A stretch of 64,000 nt of DNA from Teichococcus coralli. GTDB lineage: Bacteria; Pseudomonadota; Alphaproteobacteria; Acetobacterales; Acetobacteraceae. The position numbers and the translations under genes were made by a program. The notes beneath the pieces are model-generated. The model made no database searches, was not told the DNA's origin, and worked only from the letters and a program-made list of their open reading frames with translations. This document shows, piece by piece, positions 1 to 8,906 of the stretch. Position 1 is the first letter of the stretch. Each line of letters starts with the position of its first letter. The stretch covers positions 124,001 through 188,000 of the forward strand of contig NZ_SNVJ01000003.1 in NCBI RefSeq assembly GCF_009829925.1, in the 5' to 3' direction.

Positions 1-2094
<2,094 letters not shown>

Positions 2095-2174
2095 GGGCGG
2101 GCGGGTCCGGTCGTGGACCGTGGCCGCGCCCGCTCCTTGTCCCCATCGTAGGCCCCAGGCATGGGTGCCAAGCC

Positions 2175-2199
2175 GCCGCCGGGTTTTCCGCCCGGCGGC
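2175..2199 (+). terminator. GC-rich hairpin between carB and greA
   Basis: A perfect 9-bp stem, GCCGCCGGG (2175-2183) with CCCGGCGGC (2191-2199), closes a 7-base loop containing TTTT. No U-tract follows, so it is not a classical intrinsic terminator. It could attenuate carB read-through or structure the greA leader. The hairpin is seen directly; its function is inferred. Confidence 0.35.
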
Positions 2200-2228
2200 T
2201 GATGCCGTGTATGAAGGAAGGAACTGCC

Positions 2229-2702
2229 GTGCAGAAGTTCCCGATGACCGCCGAAGGCCTGGCCCGGCTCGAAGAGGAATTGCGGCACCTGAAGTCGGAG
2301 GAGCGTCCGGCGGTGATCCGCGCGATCGCCGAGGCCCGGGAACATGGGGACCTGTCCGAGAACGCCGAGTACCACGCCGCGCGCGAGCGCCAGTCCTTCA
2401 TCGAGGGCCGGATCGCCGAGCTGGAGGGCATCGTCCCCTCCGTCGAGGTGATCGACGTCTCCAAGCTCTCGGGCGACCAGGTGCGCTTCGGGGCCACCGT
2501 CACCATCATTGATGAGGAGACGGAGGAGGAGAAGACCTACCGCATCGTCGGCGCGCATGAGGCGGACACCAAGAACGGCTCGGTCTCCATCTCCTCCCCG
2601 CTGGCCAAGGCGTTGCTCGGCAAGAAGCTGGGCGATTCCGTCGAGGTGCCGGCGCCCGGCGGCGCCCGCGCCTACGAGATCGCCAAGGTCCGCTTCGCCT
2701 GA
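2229..2702 (+). CDS. greA: Transcription elongation factor GreA
   Basis: GreA binds the RNA polymerase secondary channel and stimulates cleavage of backtracked transcripts. I place the start at GTG 2229, preceded by an AGGAAGGA ribosome site 6-8 bases upstream. This gives 157 residues, the usual GreA length; the upstream ATGs at 2202 and 2211 would add unneeded residues. The N-terminal coiled coil (about residues 5-75) carries the acidic tip region ([19 protein letters not shown]), and the C-terminal FKBP-like domain (about 80-157) ends in the usual IAKVRFA-type strand. It lies downstream of carB on the same strand, and ilvA begins 2 bp after its stop. Confidence 0.95.
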   Translation: MQKFPMTAEGLARLEEELRHLKSEERPAVIRAIAEAREHGDLSENAEYHAARERQSFIEGRIAELEGIVPSVEVIDVSKLSGDQVRFGATVTIIDEETEEEKTYRIVGAHEADTKNGSVSISSPLAKALLGKKLGDSVEVPAPGGARAYEIAKVRFA

Positions 2703-2704
2703 GC

Positions 2705-3955
2705 ATGGGCAGCCCCAGCCTGCAGGGCCTGGTGGCCGAGCCGCCGGTGGCGCCCCCGCTCTCCCTCGCCGACGTGCGGGCGGCGGCGGAGCGCATCCGC
2801 GGCGCGGTGCTGCGCACGCCCACCGTGCCGGCGCCCGCCATCGGCCGCGCCGCCGGCTGCGAGGTCTGGCTGAAGCTGGACAATCTCCAGGCCACCGGCG
2901 CCTTCAAGGAGCGCGGCGCCGCCAACCGCCTGGCGCTGCTGACCCCGCGCGAGAAGGCCACCGGCGTCATCGCCATGTCGGCCGGGAACCACGCCCAGGC
3001 GGTGGCCCGCCATGCCAGCCTGCTCGGCATCCGCGCCACCATCGTCATGCCGCGCTTCACCCCGGCGACCAAGGTGGTGCGCACCGAGAGCTGGGGCGCC
3101 AACGTGGTGCTGCACGGCGAGACCCTGGCCGAGGCGGCCGCCCACGCCCATGCCCTGGCCCTGCGGGACGGCCTCACCTTCATCCACCCCTATGACGATC
3201 CCGGCGTGATGGCCGGCCAGGGCACCATGGCGATCGAGATGATCGAGGACGCCCCGGGCCTGGACACGCTGGTCTTTCCCGTGGGCGGCGGCGGGCTGCT
3301 GGCCGGCTGCGCCGCGGCCGCGCTGGAGCTGAACCCGGCGCTGACCGTCTATGGCGTCGAGGTGGAGGGCTATCCGGCCATGGCGCAGCGCCTCGCCGGG
3401 CAGCCCGTGGCGGTCGGCGGCCCGACCATCGCCGAGGGCATCGCCGTGCGCGACGTCGGCGAGGCCCCCTATGCCCTGCTGAAGCGCCTCGGCGTCGAGG
3501 TGCTGGTGGTGCCGGAGCGCGCGGTGGAGCAGGGCGTCGCCCTGCTGGCCGAGGGCGCCAAGGTGGTGGCCGAGGGCGCCGGCGCGGCCGGCGTGGCGGC
3601 GCTGCTGACGCATCCCGGCCGCTTCGCCGGGCGGAAGGTCGGCACGCCGGTCTGCGGCGGCAACATCGACGCCCGCGCCCTTTCCAACGTGCTGCTCCGC
3701 CAGCTCCTGCGGGATGGCCGCATCCTGCGGCTGCATTTCGACATCCCCGACCGGCCCGGCATGCTGGCCGACATCTCCAGGCGCATCTCGGATGCCGGCG
3801 GCAACGTCATCGAGGTGAAGCACCAGCAGCTCTTCGGCGCCCCCACGGTGCAGTCCACCGAGCTGGAGCTGATGATCGAGGTGCGGGACGCCGCCCAGGG
3901 CAACGCCATCATCGCCGCGCTGGAGGCCGCCGACTACGCCGTCCGGCGCGGCTGA
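2705..3955 (+). CDS. ilvA: Threonine ammonia-lyase with C-terminal ACT domain
   Basis: A PLP enzyme deaminating threonine (and usually serine) to 2-oxobutyrate, the first step of isoleucine synthesis or of threonine catabolism. The 416 residues fit the one-ACT-domain class. The Schiff-base lysine is K68 in TGAFKERGA, SAGNHAQ (about 97-103) binds substrate, and the glycine loop PVGGGGLLAG (about 196-205) holds the PLP phosphate. From about residue 340 an ACT domain (LHFDIPDRPGMLADIS) is expected to bind an amino-acid effector. The start follows the greA stop by 2 bases, suggesting coupled expression. One ACT domain fits the short IlvA/TdcB-like group, so a biosynthetic or catabolic role is not settled by sequence alone. 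Confidence 0.92.
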   Translation: MGSPSLQGLVAEPPVAPPLSLADVRAAAERIRGAVLRTPTVPAPAIGRAAGCEVWLKLDNLQATGAFKERGAANRLALLTPREKATGVIAMSAGNHAQAVARHASLLGIRATIVMPRFTPATKVVRTESWGANVVLHGETLAEAAAHAHALALRDGLTFIHPYDDPGVMAGQGTMAIEMIEDAPGLDTLVFPVGGGGLLAGCAAAALELNPALTVYGVEVEGYPAMAQRLAGQPVAVGGPTIAEGIAVRDVGEAPYALLKRLGVEVLVVPERAVEQGVALLAEGAKVVAEGAGAAGVAALLTHPGRFAGRKVGTPVCGGNIDARALSNVLLRQLLRDGRILRLHFDIPDRPGMLADISRRISDAGGNVIEVKHQQLFGAPTVQSTELELMIEVRDAAQGNAIIAALEAADYAVRRG

Positions 3956-3999
3956 GCGGCCAGCCGGGCGGCCACCGGGCGCTCTTCACCGAGGCGTGG

Positions 4000-4029
4000 C
4001 CGGGGCAACCGCCGCGCCCCGGACTTTTT
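4000..4029 (+). terminator. Rho-independent terminator after ilvA
   Basis: A 7-bp stem CCGGGGC (4000-4006) with GCCCCGG (4016-4022) is followed at once by ACTTTTTC. Stem plus T-run is the classical layout. It lies between the convergent ilvA and Lrp-family genes, and the T-run fits the ilvA strand. Confidence 0.7.
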
Positions 4030-4036
4030 CCGCTTC

Positions 4037-4531
4037 CTAGAGCGGCACTCCCGGCACATCCTTGGCGGTATGAATCGTTTGCAACGTGGTGACCCGCCCG
4101 ACATTGGGCGCGGCGGTCAGGCGGTTGGTCAGCGCGTTCTCGTGCGCCGTGTCGCGCGCCACCAGCCGCAGCAGGAAGTCGCCGCCGCCGCGGATCATGT
4201 GGCACTCGCGCACCTCCGGCCAGGTGGTCACGTCCTGCTCGAAGGCGGAGAGCACGGCGTGCTTCTGGCTCTCCAGGCCCACCAGGGCGAAGAAGGTGAT
4301 CTCCCAGCCCAGCGCCACCGGGTCGATGTCGGCATGGTAGCCGCGGATGATGCCGCCCTCCTCCAGTCGCCGGACCCGGCGCAGGCAGGGCGGCGCCGAG
4401 AGATCGACGCGGCGGGCCAGCTCCACATTCGTCATCCGCCCATCGGCCTGCAACTCCGCGAGGATCTGGCGGTCTACGGTGTCGAGATGGTCAACAGTTT
4501 CAGGCTTCATCGGAACCGTTTCGTTGCTCAT
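4037..4531 (-). CDS. Lrp/AsnC family transcriptional regulator
   Basis: A feast/famine regulator with an N-terminal winged helix-turn-helix (LDTVDRQILAELQADGRMTNVELARRV, about residues 15-65) and a C-terminal RAM ligand-binding domain. I choose the Met at 4531 (MSNETVP...), giving 164 residues, close to the ~160 normal for Lrp; the open frame extends 15 codons further upstream but that extension looks non-coding. The gene diverges from trxB, with 116 bp between starts. An lrp gene beside trxB and an LsrB-type LysR gene is a recurrent alphaproteobacterial neighbourhood, so this may be the global Lrp. Its ligand cannot be read from sequence. Confidence 0.9.
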   Translation of the reverse strand: MSNETVPMKPETVDHLDTVDRQILAELQADGRMTNVELARRVDLSAPPCLRRVRRLEEGGIIRGYHADIDPVALGWEITFFALVGLESQKHAVLSAFEQDVTTWPEVRECHMIRGGGDFLLRLVARDTAHENALTNRLTAAPNVGRVTTLQTIHTAKDVPGVPL

Positions 4532-4647
4532 GCGGCGCTTCAGGCGCAATATCCTTGCACGAGCGCCCATGTTCAAGGCATCGGCTTGCGGGGATAGCCC
4601 ATCTTTCCGATATCCTCCGCATCTCCAGCGTTTTCAGGACCAGAACC

Positions 4648-5622
4648 TTGCCCGAACTGCACCGCACCCGCCTGCTGATCCTCGGTGCCGGCCCCGCCGG
4701 GTACACGGCGGCGATCTACGCCGCCCGCGCCGGCCTTTCGCCCCTCGTGGTCGCCGGGATGCAGCCGGGCGGGCAGCTCACCATCACCACCGACGTCGAG
4801 AACTTCCCCGGCTTCGCCCAGCCGGTCCAGGGCCCCTGGCTGATGGAGCAGATGCGCGAGCAGGCCGAGCATGTCGGCGCCCGCATCCAGCATGACCTCA
4901 TCACCGCCGTGGACCTTTCCCAGCGCCCCTTCCGCTGCACCGGCGACTCGGGCGACACCTTTGAGGCCGAGGCGCTGGTCATCGCCACCGGCGCCCAGGC
5001 CAAATGGCTGGGCATTCCGGGCGAGAAGGAGCTGTCCGGCTTCGGCGTCTCCGCCTGCGCCACCTGCGACGGCTTCTTCTACCGGGGCAAGGACGTGGCG
5101 GTGATCGGCGGCGGCAACTCGGCGGTGGAGGAGGCGCTCTACCTCGCCAACCTGGCGAAGTCCGTCACGCTGATCCATCGCCGGAACACGCTGCGCGCCG
5201 AGCGCATCCTGCAGCAGCGGCTTTTCGCCAAGCCGAACGTCACCGTCCTGTGGGACACGGTGACGGAGGAGGTGCTGGCCGAGACCGGCGGCCGCGCCCC
5301 GGTCGCGCGCGGCCTGCGGCTGCGCGACGCCCGCACGGGCGAGAGGCGTGAGATGGCGGTGGATGGCGTCTTCGTCGCCATCGGCCATGCGCCGGCCACG
5401 GAGCTGTTCAAGGGACAGCTCCACATGGATGGGGAGGGCTACCTGGTGACGGCACCCGATTCGACGCGGACCAGCCTGGAGGGCGTCTTCGCCGCCGGCG
5501 ATGTGCAGGACCGGATCTACCGCCAGGCGGTGACCGCCGCCGGCACCGGCTGCATGGCGGCGCTGGAAGCCGAGAAGTTCCTGGCGCTCCGCGAGGACGA
5601 CGCCCAGGCGCAGGCCGCCTGA
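4648..5622 (+). CDS. trxB: Thioredoxin-disulfide reductase
   Basis: An FAD/NADPH flavoenzyme that reduces thioredoxin in the cytoplasm. The start is set at TTG 4648 (LPELHRTRLLILGAGPAGY), with AGGA at 4636-4639 upstream; this gives 324 residues, normal for bacterial TrxB, while the longer frame to 4555 would run into the leader and the divergent regulator. The FAD Rossmann motif is GAGPAG near the N-terminus, the redox-active CATC is C137/C140, and the NADPH motif GGGNSA follows (about 154-159). A LysR gene begins 5 bases after its stop, probably in the same transcript. Confidence 0.95.
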   Translation: MPELHRTRLLILGAGPAGYTAAIYAARAGLSPLVVAGMQPGGQLTITTDVENFPGFAQPVQGPWLMEQMREQAEHVGARIQHDLITAVDLSQRPFRCTGDSGDTFEAEALVIATGAQAKWLGIPGEKELSGFGVSACATCDGFFYRGKDVAVIGGGNSAVEEALYLANLAKSVTLIHRRNTLRAERILQQRLFAKPNVTVLWDTVTEEVLAETGGRAPVARGLRLRDARTGERREMAVDGVFVAIGHAPATELFKGQLHMDGEGYLVTAPDSTRTSLEGVFAAGDVQDRIYRQAVTAAGTGCMAALEAEKFLALREDDAQAQAA

Positions 5623-5627
5623 CCGCC

Positions 5628-6521
5628 ATGCCGCTCGATTGGGACAAGCTGCGGGTCTTCCATGCCGTCGCCGAGGCGGGAAGCTTCACCCATGCCGGCG
5701 AGTCGCTCAACCTCAGCCAGTCGGCCGTCTCCCGGCAGATCCAGGCGCTGGAGGAGGCCCTGCAGGTGCCGCTCTTCCACCGCCATGCGCGCGGGCTGAT
5801 CCTGACCGAGCAGGGCGAGACGTTGAACCGCACGGTGCGCGAGGTCTTCGCCAAGCTGGCGATGACCGAGGCGCTGCTGACGGAAAGCCGCGAGCGCGCC
5901 GCCGGCCGGCTGAAGGTCACCACCACCACCGGCTTCGGCTCCACCTGGCTGGCGCCGCGGCTGAACCGCTTCATGTCCCTCCACCCCGAGGTGACGGTGA
6001 CGCTGCTGCTGGACGATGCCGAGCTGGACCTCGCCATGCGCGAGGCCGATGTGGCCATCCGCATGCACGCGCCGAAGCAGCCGGACCTGATCCAGCGGCA
6101 TGTGGCGACCTTTGGCTGGAAGATCGTCGGCTCGCCGGAATACCTGAAGCAGGCCGGCATGCCGCAGCGCGCCGAGGACCTCGACGCCCACCGCCTGATC
6201 ATCTACGGCGACTACCGGCCGCCGGTGGAGAGCATCAACTGGCTGGTCGAGGCCGGCCGGCGCCCGGGCAGCCCGCGCCGCGCGGCGGTGGAGGTGAACA
6301 GCCTGCCCGCCATGCTGCAGGCCGTGCGCTCCGGCCTCGGCCTCGCCGCCCTGCCCGATTACATGGGCGACGACCTGCGCGACCTGATCCCCGTCCTGTC
6401 CGACCTGAAAGCCCCCCGGATCGACGCCTACTTCGTCTATCCCGAGGAGATGCGGCACTCGAAGCGCGTCGGCGTGTTCCGCGACTTCCTGGTCTCGGAA
6501 CTGGCGGCGCTGAACAGCTGA
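5628..6521 (+). CDS. LysR regulator of the LsrB/VtlR type
   Basis: A 297-residue LysR-type regulator with an N-terminal winged HTH (about residues 5-65, LNLSQSAVSRQIQALEEAL) and a substrate-binding-like effector domain (from about 93). It lies 5 bp after trxB, with lrp divergent beyond, and is followed directly by a CUCCC-rich small-RNA locus. This is the arrangement of lsrB/vtlR with the abcR genes in Rhizobiales, where the regulator controls an AbcR RNA. By context I call it the LsrB/VtlR counterpart. I see no cysteine anywhere in the protein, so the thiol-based redox sensing proposed for rhizobial LsrB could not operate here. The symbol is left blank because orthology is inferred. Confidence 0.88.
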   Translation: MPLDWDKLRVFHAVAEAGSFTHAGESLNLSQSAVSRQIQALEEALQVPLFHRHARGLILTEQGETLNRTVREVFAKLAMTEALLTESRERAAGRLKVTTTTGFGSTWLAPRLNRFMSLHPEVTVTLLLDDAELDLAMREADVAIRMHAPKQPDLIQRHVATFGWKIVGSPEYLKQAGMPQRAEDLDAHRLIIYGDYRPPVESINWLVEAGRRPGSPRRAAVEVNSLPAMLQAVRSGLGLAALPDYMGDDLRDLIPVLSDLKAPRIDAYFVYPEEMRHSKRVGVFRDFLVSELAALNS

Positions 6522-6649
6522 GGCGCCGCGGGTGGAGGCCCCGCTTTCACCCTTCGCGCCGACACCAAAGTTTAACCATGCAGGATACGCATGGCCGACG
6601 GGCGATAATGTTGGAAGGCGCATATCGAGGCTGCGGTTAAGATGTGTTC
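6522..6649 (+). promoter_or_regulatory. Leader and promoter region upstream of the small RNA
   Basis: No gene is seen between the LysR stop and the small-RNA structure. The stretch is more AT-rich than its surroundings and holds -10-like elements (GATAAT at 6604-6609; TTAAGAT at 6637-6643) and TTGGAA at 6611-6616. Spacing of TTGGAA to the second -10 is too long (about 20 bases) for a clean sigma-70 promoter, so activation by the upstream LysR protein is plausible. This is inference. Confidence 0.4.
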
Positions 6650-6755
6650 ATCCGACGATTGGGTCGGAAAGGGTCTCTGACCCTTCGTCTCCCAGACGTG
6701 AAGCCTCCCTGTTTACTTCGGGCGCTACCCCAACGGGTCAGCGCCCTTCTTTTTT
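6650..6755 (+). ncRNA. Probable AbcR-family trans-acting small RNA
   Basis: About 105 bases with a chain of short hairpins and no credible ORF. Stem 1 is TCCGAC/GTCGGA (6651-6656 with 6663-6668). Stem 2 is AAGGGTC/GACCCTT (6669-6675 with 6679-6685). Stem 3 is CGTCT/AGACG (6686-6690 with 6694-6698), exposing CCC in its loop. A short stem GAAG/CTTC (6700-6703 with 6716-6719) displays CCTCCCTG, and a strong intrinsic terminator ends the unit. Two separate CUCCC anti-ribosome-site motifs plus position just downstream of an LsrB/VtlR-type LysR gene are the hallmarks of AbcR (alphar15) RNAs, which repress ABC-transporter mRNAs with Hfq. The 5' end is estimated from the -10-like TTAAGAT. Confidence 0.72.
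6720..6755 (+). terminator. Rho-independent terminator of the small RNA
   Basis: GGGCGCT (6720-6726) pairs with AGCGCCC (6740-6746), extended by ACCC/GGGT around a CAAC loop, and is followed by TTCTTTTTT. It is one of the clearest intrinsic terminators in the window and lies 85 bp before the pncC start, which argues for a separate upstream transcript. Confidence 0.85.
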
Positions 6756-6841
6756 GCGTGCCGGCAGGCGTGGCAAGCTGCCCGCCCCGCCCCGCTGCCG
6801 CAGCCCTCCCCTTTCTCTCCCCTCCCGCCGGAGAATGCCCG

Positions 6842-7339
6842 ATGGAAGATCTGTTGCCGAAGGCCGAACGGCTTGCCGCCCTGCTCAAGGCGCGGGGGGA
6901 GACCATCGCGGTTTCCGAGTCCTCGTCCGGCGGGCTCGTCGCGGCGGCCCTGCTCGCCGTTCCGGGTGCCAGCGCCTACTTCCGGGGCGGCGCCGTGGTT
7001 TACACGCCGCAGGCGCGCGCCGCCCTGCTCGGCATCGGCGCGCCGCAGATGCAGGGCCTCCGCTCCGCCTCCGAGCCTTATGCGCGGCTGCTCGCGGACA
7101 CCCTGCGCGAGCGCCTCGGCACGACCTGGGGCCTCGCCGAGACGGGAGCGGCGGGGCCGGGCGGCAATCGCTATGGCGATGCCGCCGGCCACACCTGCCT
7201 CGCCGTCAGCGGGCCGGTGACGCTGGCGCAAACCATGGAAACCGGCATCGCGGACCGTGCCGCCAACATGCGGACCTTCGCCCATGCGGCACTGAACCTC
7301 CTGGCTGAGGCGCTGGACGCCGCGCCCGCCCCGGCCTGA
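6842..7339 (+). CDS. pncC: CinA-family nicotinamide-nucleotide amidohydrolase
   Basis: A 165-residue stand-alone CinA C-terminal domain, which deamidates nicotinamide mononucleotide to nicotinate mononucleotide in NAD recycling. The SESSSGGLVAAALLAVPGAS segment (about residues 23-42) and ETGAAGPGG (about 101-109) are the conserved active-site loops. The start ATG 6842 has GGAGAA upstream; the frame is open back to 6644 only because it runs through the small-RNA locus. Two loop positions differ from the commonest family sequence (GGLVAAAL, often GGLIA), so substrate preference could vary. Expressed from its own promoter after the small-RNA terminator. Confidence 0.87.
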   Translation: MEDLLPKAERLAALLKARGETIAVSESSSGGLVAAALLAVPGASAYFRGGAVVYTPQARAALLGIGAPQMQGLRSASEPYARLLADTLRERLGTTWGLAETGAAGPGGNRYGDAAGHTCLAVSGPVTLAQTMETGIADRAANMRTFAHAALNLLAEALDAAPAPA

Positions 7340-7471
7340 GCCGCCGGAACGCGAGCGGGCCCGCTTCCCTCGCGCAGCGCATGTCACCCATGCAGGCGTG
7401 CGGTGCGGTTGCGCCTGCCGGAAGGGGGGCGCAATACTTCCCAGGCGTTACACAACAGAGATGACACAGCC

Positions 7472-8722
7472 ATGAGTCAGGCGGCGCTTACCCCCGGTCG
7501 TGGCCCGAAGGCCGATGCGGCGCCCGCGGCGGCGGCGCAGGCCGGCGCGGGGGAGACCGCCTTCGCCGTGCTTCTCTCGCTCAGCTTCTGCCATCTGCTG
7601 AACGACATGATCCAGTCGCTGGTGCCGGCGCTGTATCCGATCCTGAAGCAGAACTACGCGCTCGACTTCGGGCAGATCGGCCTGATCACCCTCGCCTTCC
7701 AGTGCACGGCGTCGCTGCTGCAGCCGCTGGTCGGCCTCTACACCGACCGCCGCCCGATGCCCTACTCGCTGCCGGTCGGCATGGCCTCGACGCTGGTCGG
7801 GCTGCTGGTGCTCTCCCAGGCCGGCAGCTACGGCGTGATCCTGCTGGCGGCGGCGCTGATCGGCGTCGGCTCCTCGGTCTTCCACCCGGAGTCCTCGCGC
7901 GTTGCGCGGCTGGCCTCGGGCGGGCGCTACGGGCTGGCGCAGTCGCTGTTCCAGGTGGGCGGCAATTTCGGCCAGGCGATCGGCCCGCTGCTGGCCGCCT
8001 TCATCGTCGCGCCGCGCGGCCAGGGCAGCCTGGTCTGGTTCTCCGCCGCCGCGCTGCTCGCCATGCTGCTGCTGGTGCGCGTCGGCGGCTGGTATGCCCG
8101 CAACCGCATCGCGTCAGGCGCCCGCGGGCGGGGCGGCGCGGCAGCCATCGTCGCGCTTCCCCGCGGGCGCGTGCTCTTCGCCGTGGCGGTGCTGGTGGCG
8201 CTGCTCTTCTCCAAGAACGTCTATACGGCCAGCCTCAGCTCCTACTACACCTTCTACCTGATCCAGCGCTTCGGCGTGTCGGTGCAGGCGGCGCAGATCT
8301 ACCTTTTCGTCTTCCTCGCCTCGCTGGTGGTGGGGCTGGTGCTGGGCGGGCTGGTGAGCGACCGCGTCGGCCGCCTGCCGGTGATCTGGTTCTCGATCCT
8401 CGGCGTGCTGCCCTTCACCCTGGCCCTGCCCTATGTCGGCCTGACCGCGACGGTGGTGCTGACCGTCGTGATCGGCCTGATCATCTCCTCCGCCTTCCCC
8501 GCCATCCTGGTCTATGCGCAGCAGCTCATGCCCGGAAAGGTCGGGCTGGTGGCGGGCATCTTCTTCGGCCTCTCCTTCGGCCTCGGCGGCCTGGGCGCCG
8601 CCGCGCTGGGCCAGATGGCGGACTGGGCCGGCATCGCCACGGTCTACCGCATCTGCTCCTTCCTGCCGCTGCTCGGCGTGCTGGCCGCCTTCCTGCCGAA
8701 CATCGAGCGCCGCGCCGGCTAG
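7472..8722 (+). CDS. MFS exporter, Fsr (fosmidomycin resistance) type
   Basis: A 416-residue inner-membrane major-facilitator protein with about 12 membrane segments. After a ~25-residue Ala-rich cytoplasmic start it contains LSFCHLLNDMIQSLVPALYPILK, the signature of the Fsr/fosmidomycin-resistance subgroup. The TDRRP segment (about residue 90) corresponds to the loop 2-3 motif. Start at ATG 7472 rather than 7403 because the Fsr homology begins just after MSQAAL. It stands alone downstream of pncC; the physiological substrate is unknown. Its TAG stop is the first part of a dispersed repeat. Confidence 0.85.
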   Translation: MSQAALTPGRGPKADAAPAAAAQAGAGETAFAVLLSLSFCHLLNDMIQSLVPALYPILKQNYALDFGQIGLITLAFQCTASLLQPLVGLYTDRRPMPYSLPVGMASTLVGLLVLSQAGSYGVILLAAALIGVGSSVFHPESSRVARLASGGRYGLAQSLFQVGGNFGQAIGPLLAAFIVAPRGQGSLVWFSAAALLAMLLLVRVGGWYARNRIASGARGRGGAAAIVALPRGRVLFAVAVLVALLFSKNVYTASLSSYYTFYLIQRFGVSVQAAQIYLFVFLASLVVGLVLGGLVSDRVGRLPVIWFSILGVLPFTLALPYVGLTATVVLTVVIGLIISSAFPAILVYAQQLMPGKVGLVAGIFFGLSFGLGGLGAAALGQMADWAGIATVYRICSFLPLLGVLAAFLPNIERRAG

Positions 8723-8827
8723 AGCGGATCCCGTTCCGATTGCAGCATCGGGACAGGTGAAGATGCGCGTCAAAGCAAACGTCCAGAGCATTTTCCGTGA
8801 ACCAGGGCGAACGGAAAATGCTCCAGA
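8721..8827. repeat. Dispersed intergenic repeat, copy 1
   Basis: A ~105-bp element beginning TAGAGCGGATCCCGTTCC and ending in a perfect 13-bp hairpin, GAGCATTTTCCGT (8786-8798) with ACGGAAAATGCTC (8811-8823). A second copy at 41519-41625 matches over its whole length with scattered changes. It lies directly 3' of the Fsr gene, whose TAG stop is part of the element, and on the far side of the EF-G-like gene's stop. It resembles small palindromic non-coding repeats of Alphaproteobacteria; there is no transposase nearby. Confidence 0.8.
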
Positions 8828-8906
8828 GCGGCTCCCGTTCGCTTTGGCCCACTTCAGCCGCTTCCGTCTGATCGGGCCCTGCTCTCAGGCGCGCCGCCGC
8901 GGGGCC

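Noticed and set aside
6644..6841. N-terminal extension of PncC over the small-RNA locus
   Set aside because: It would translate through an intrinsic terminator; homology begins at 6842.
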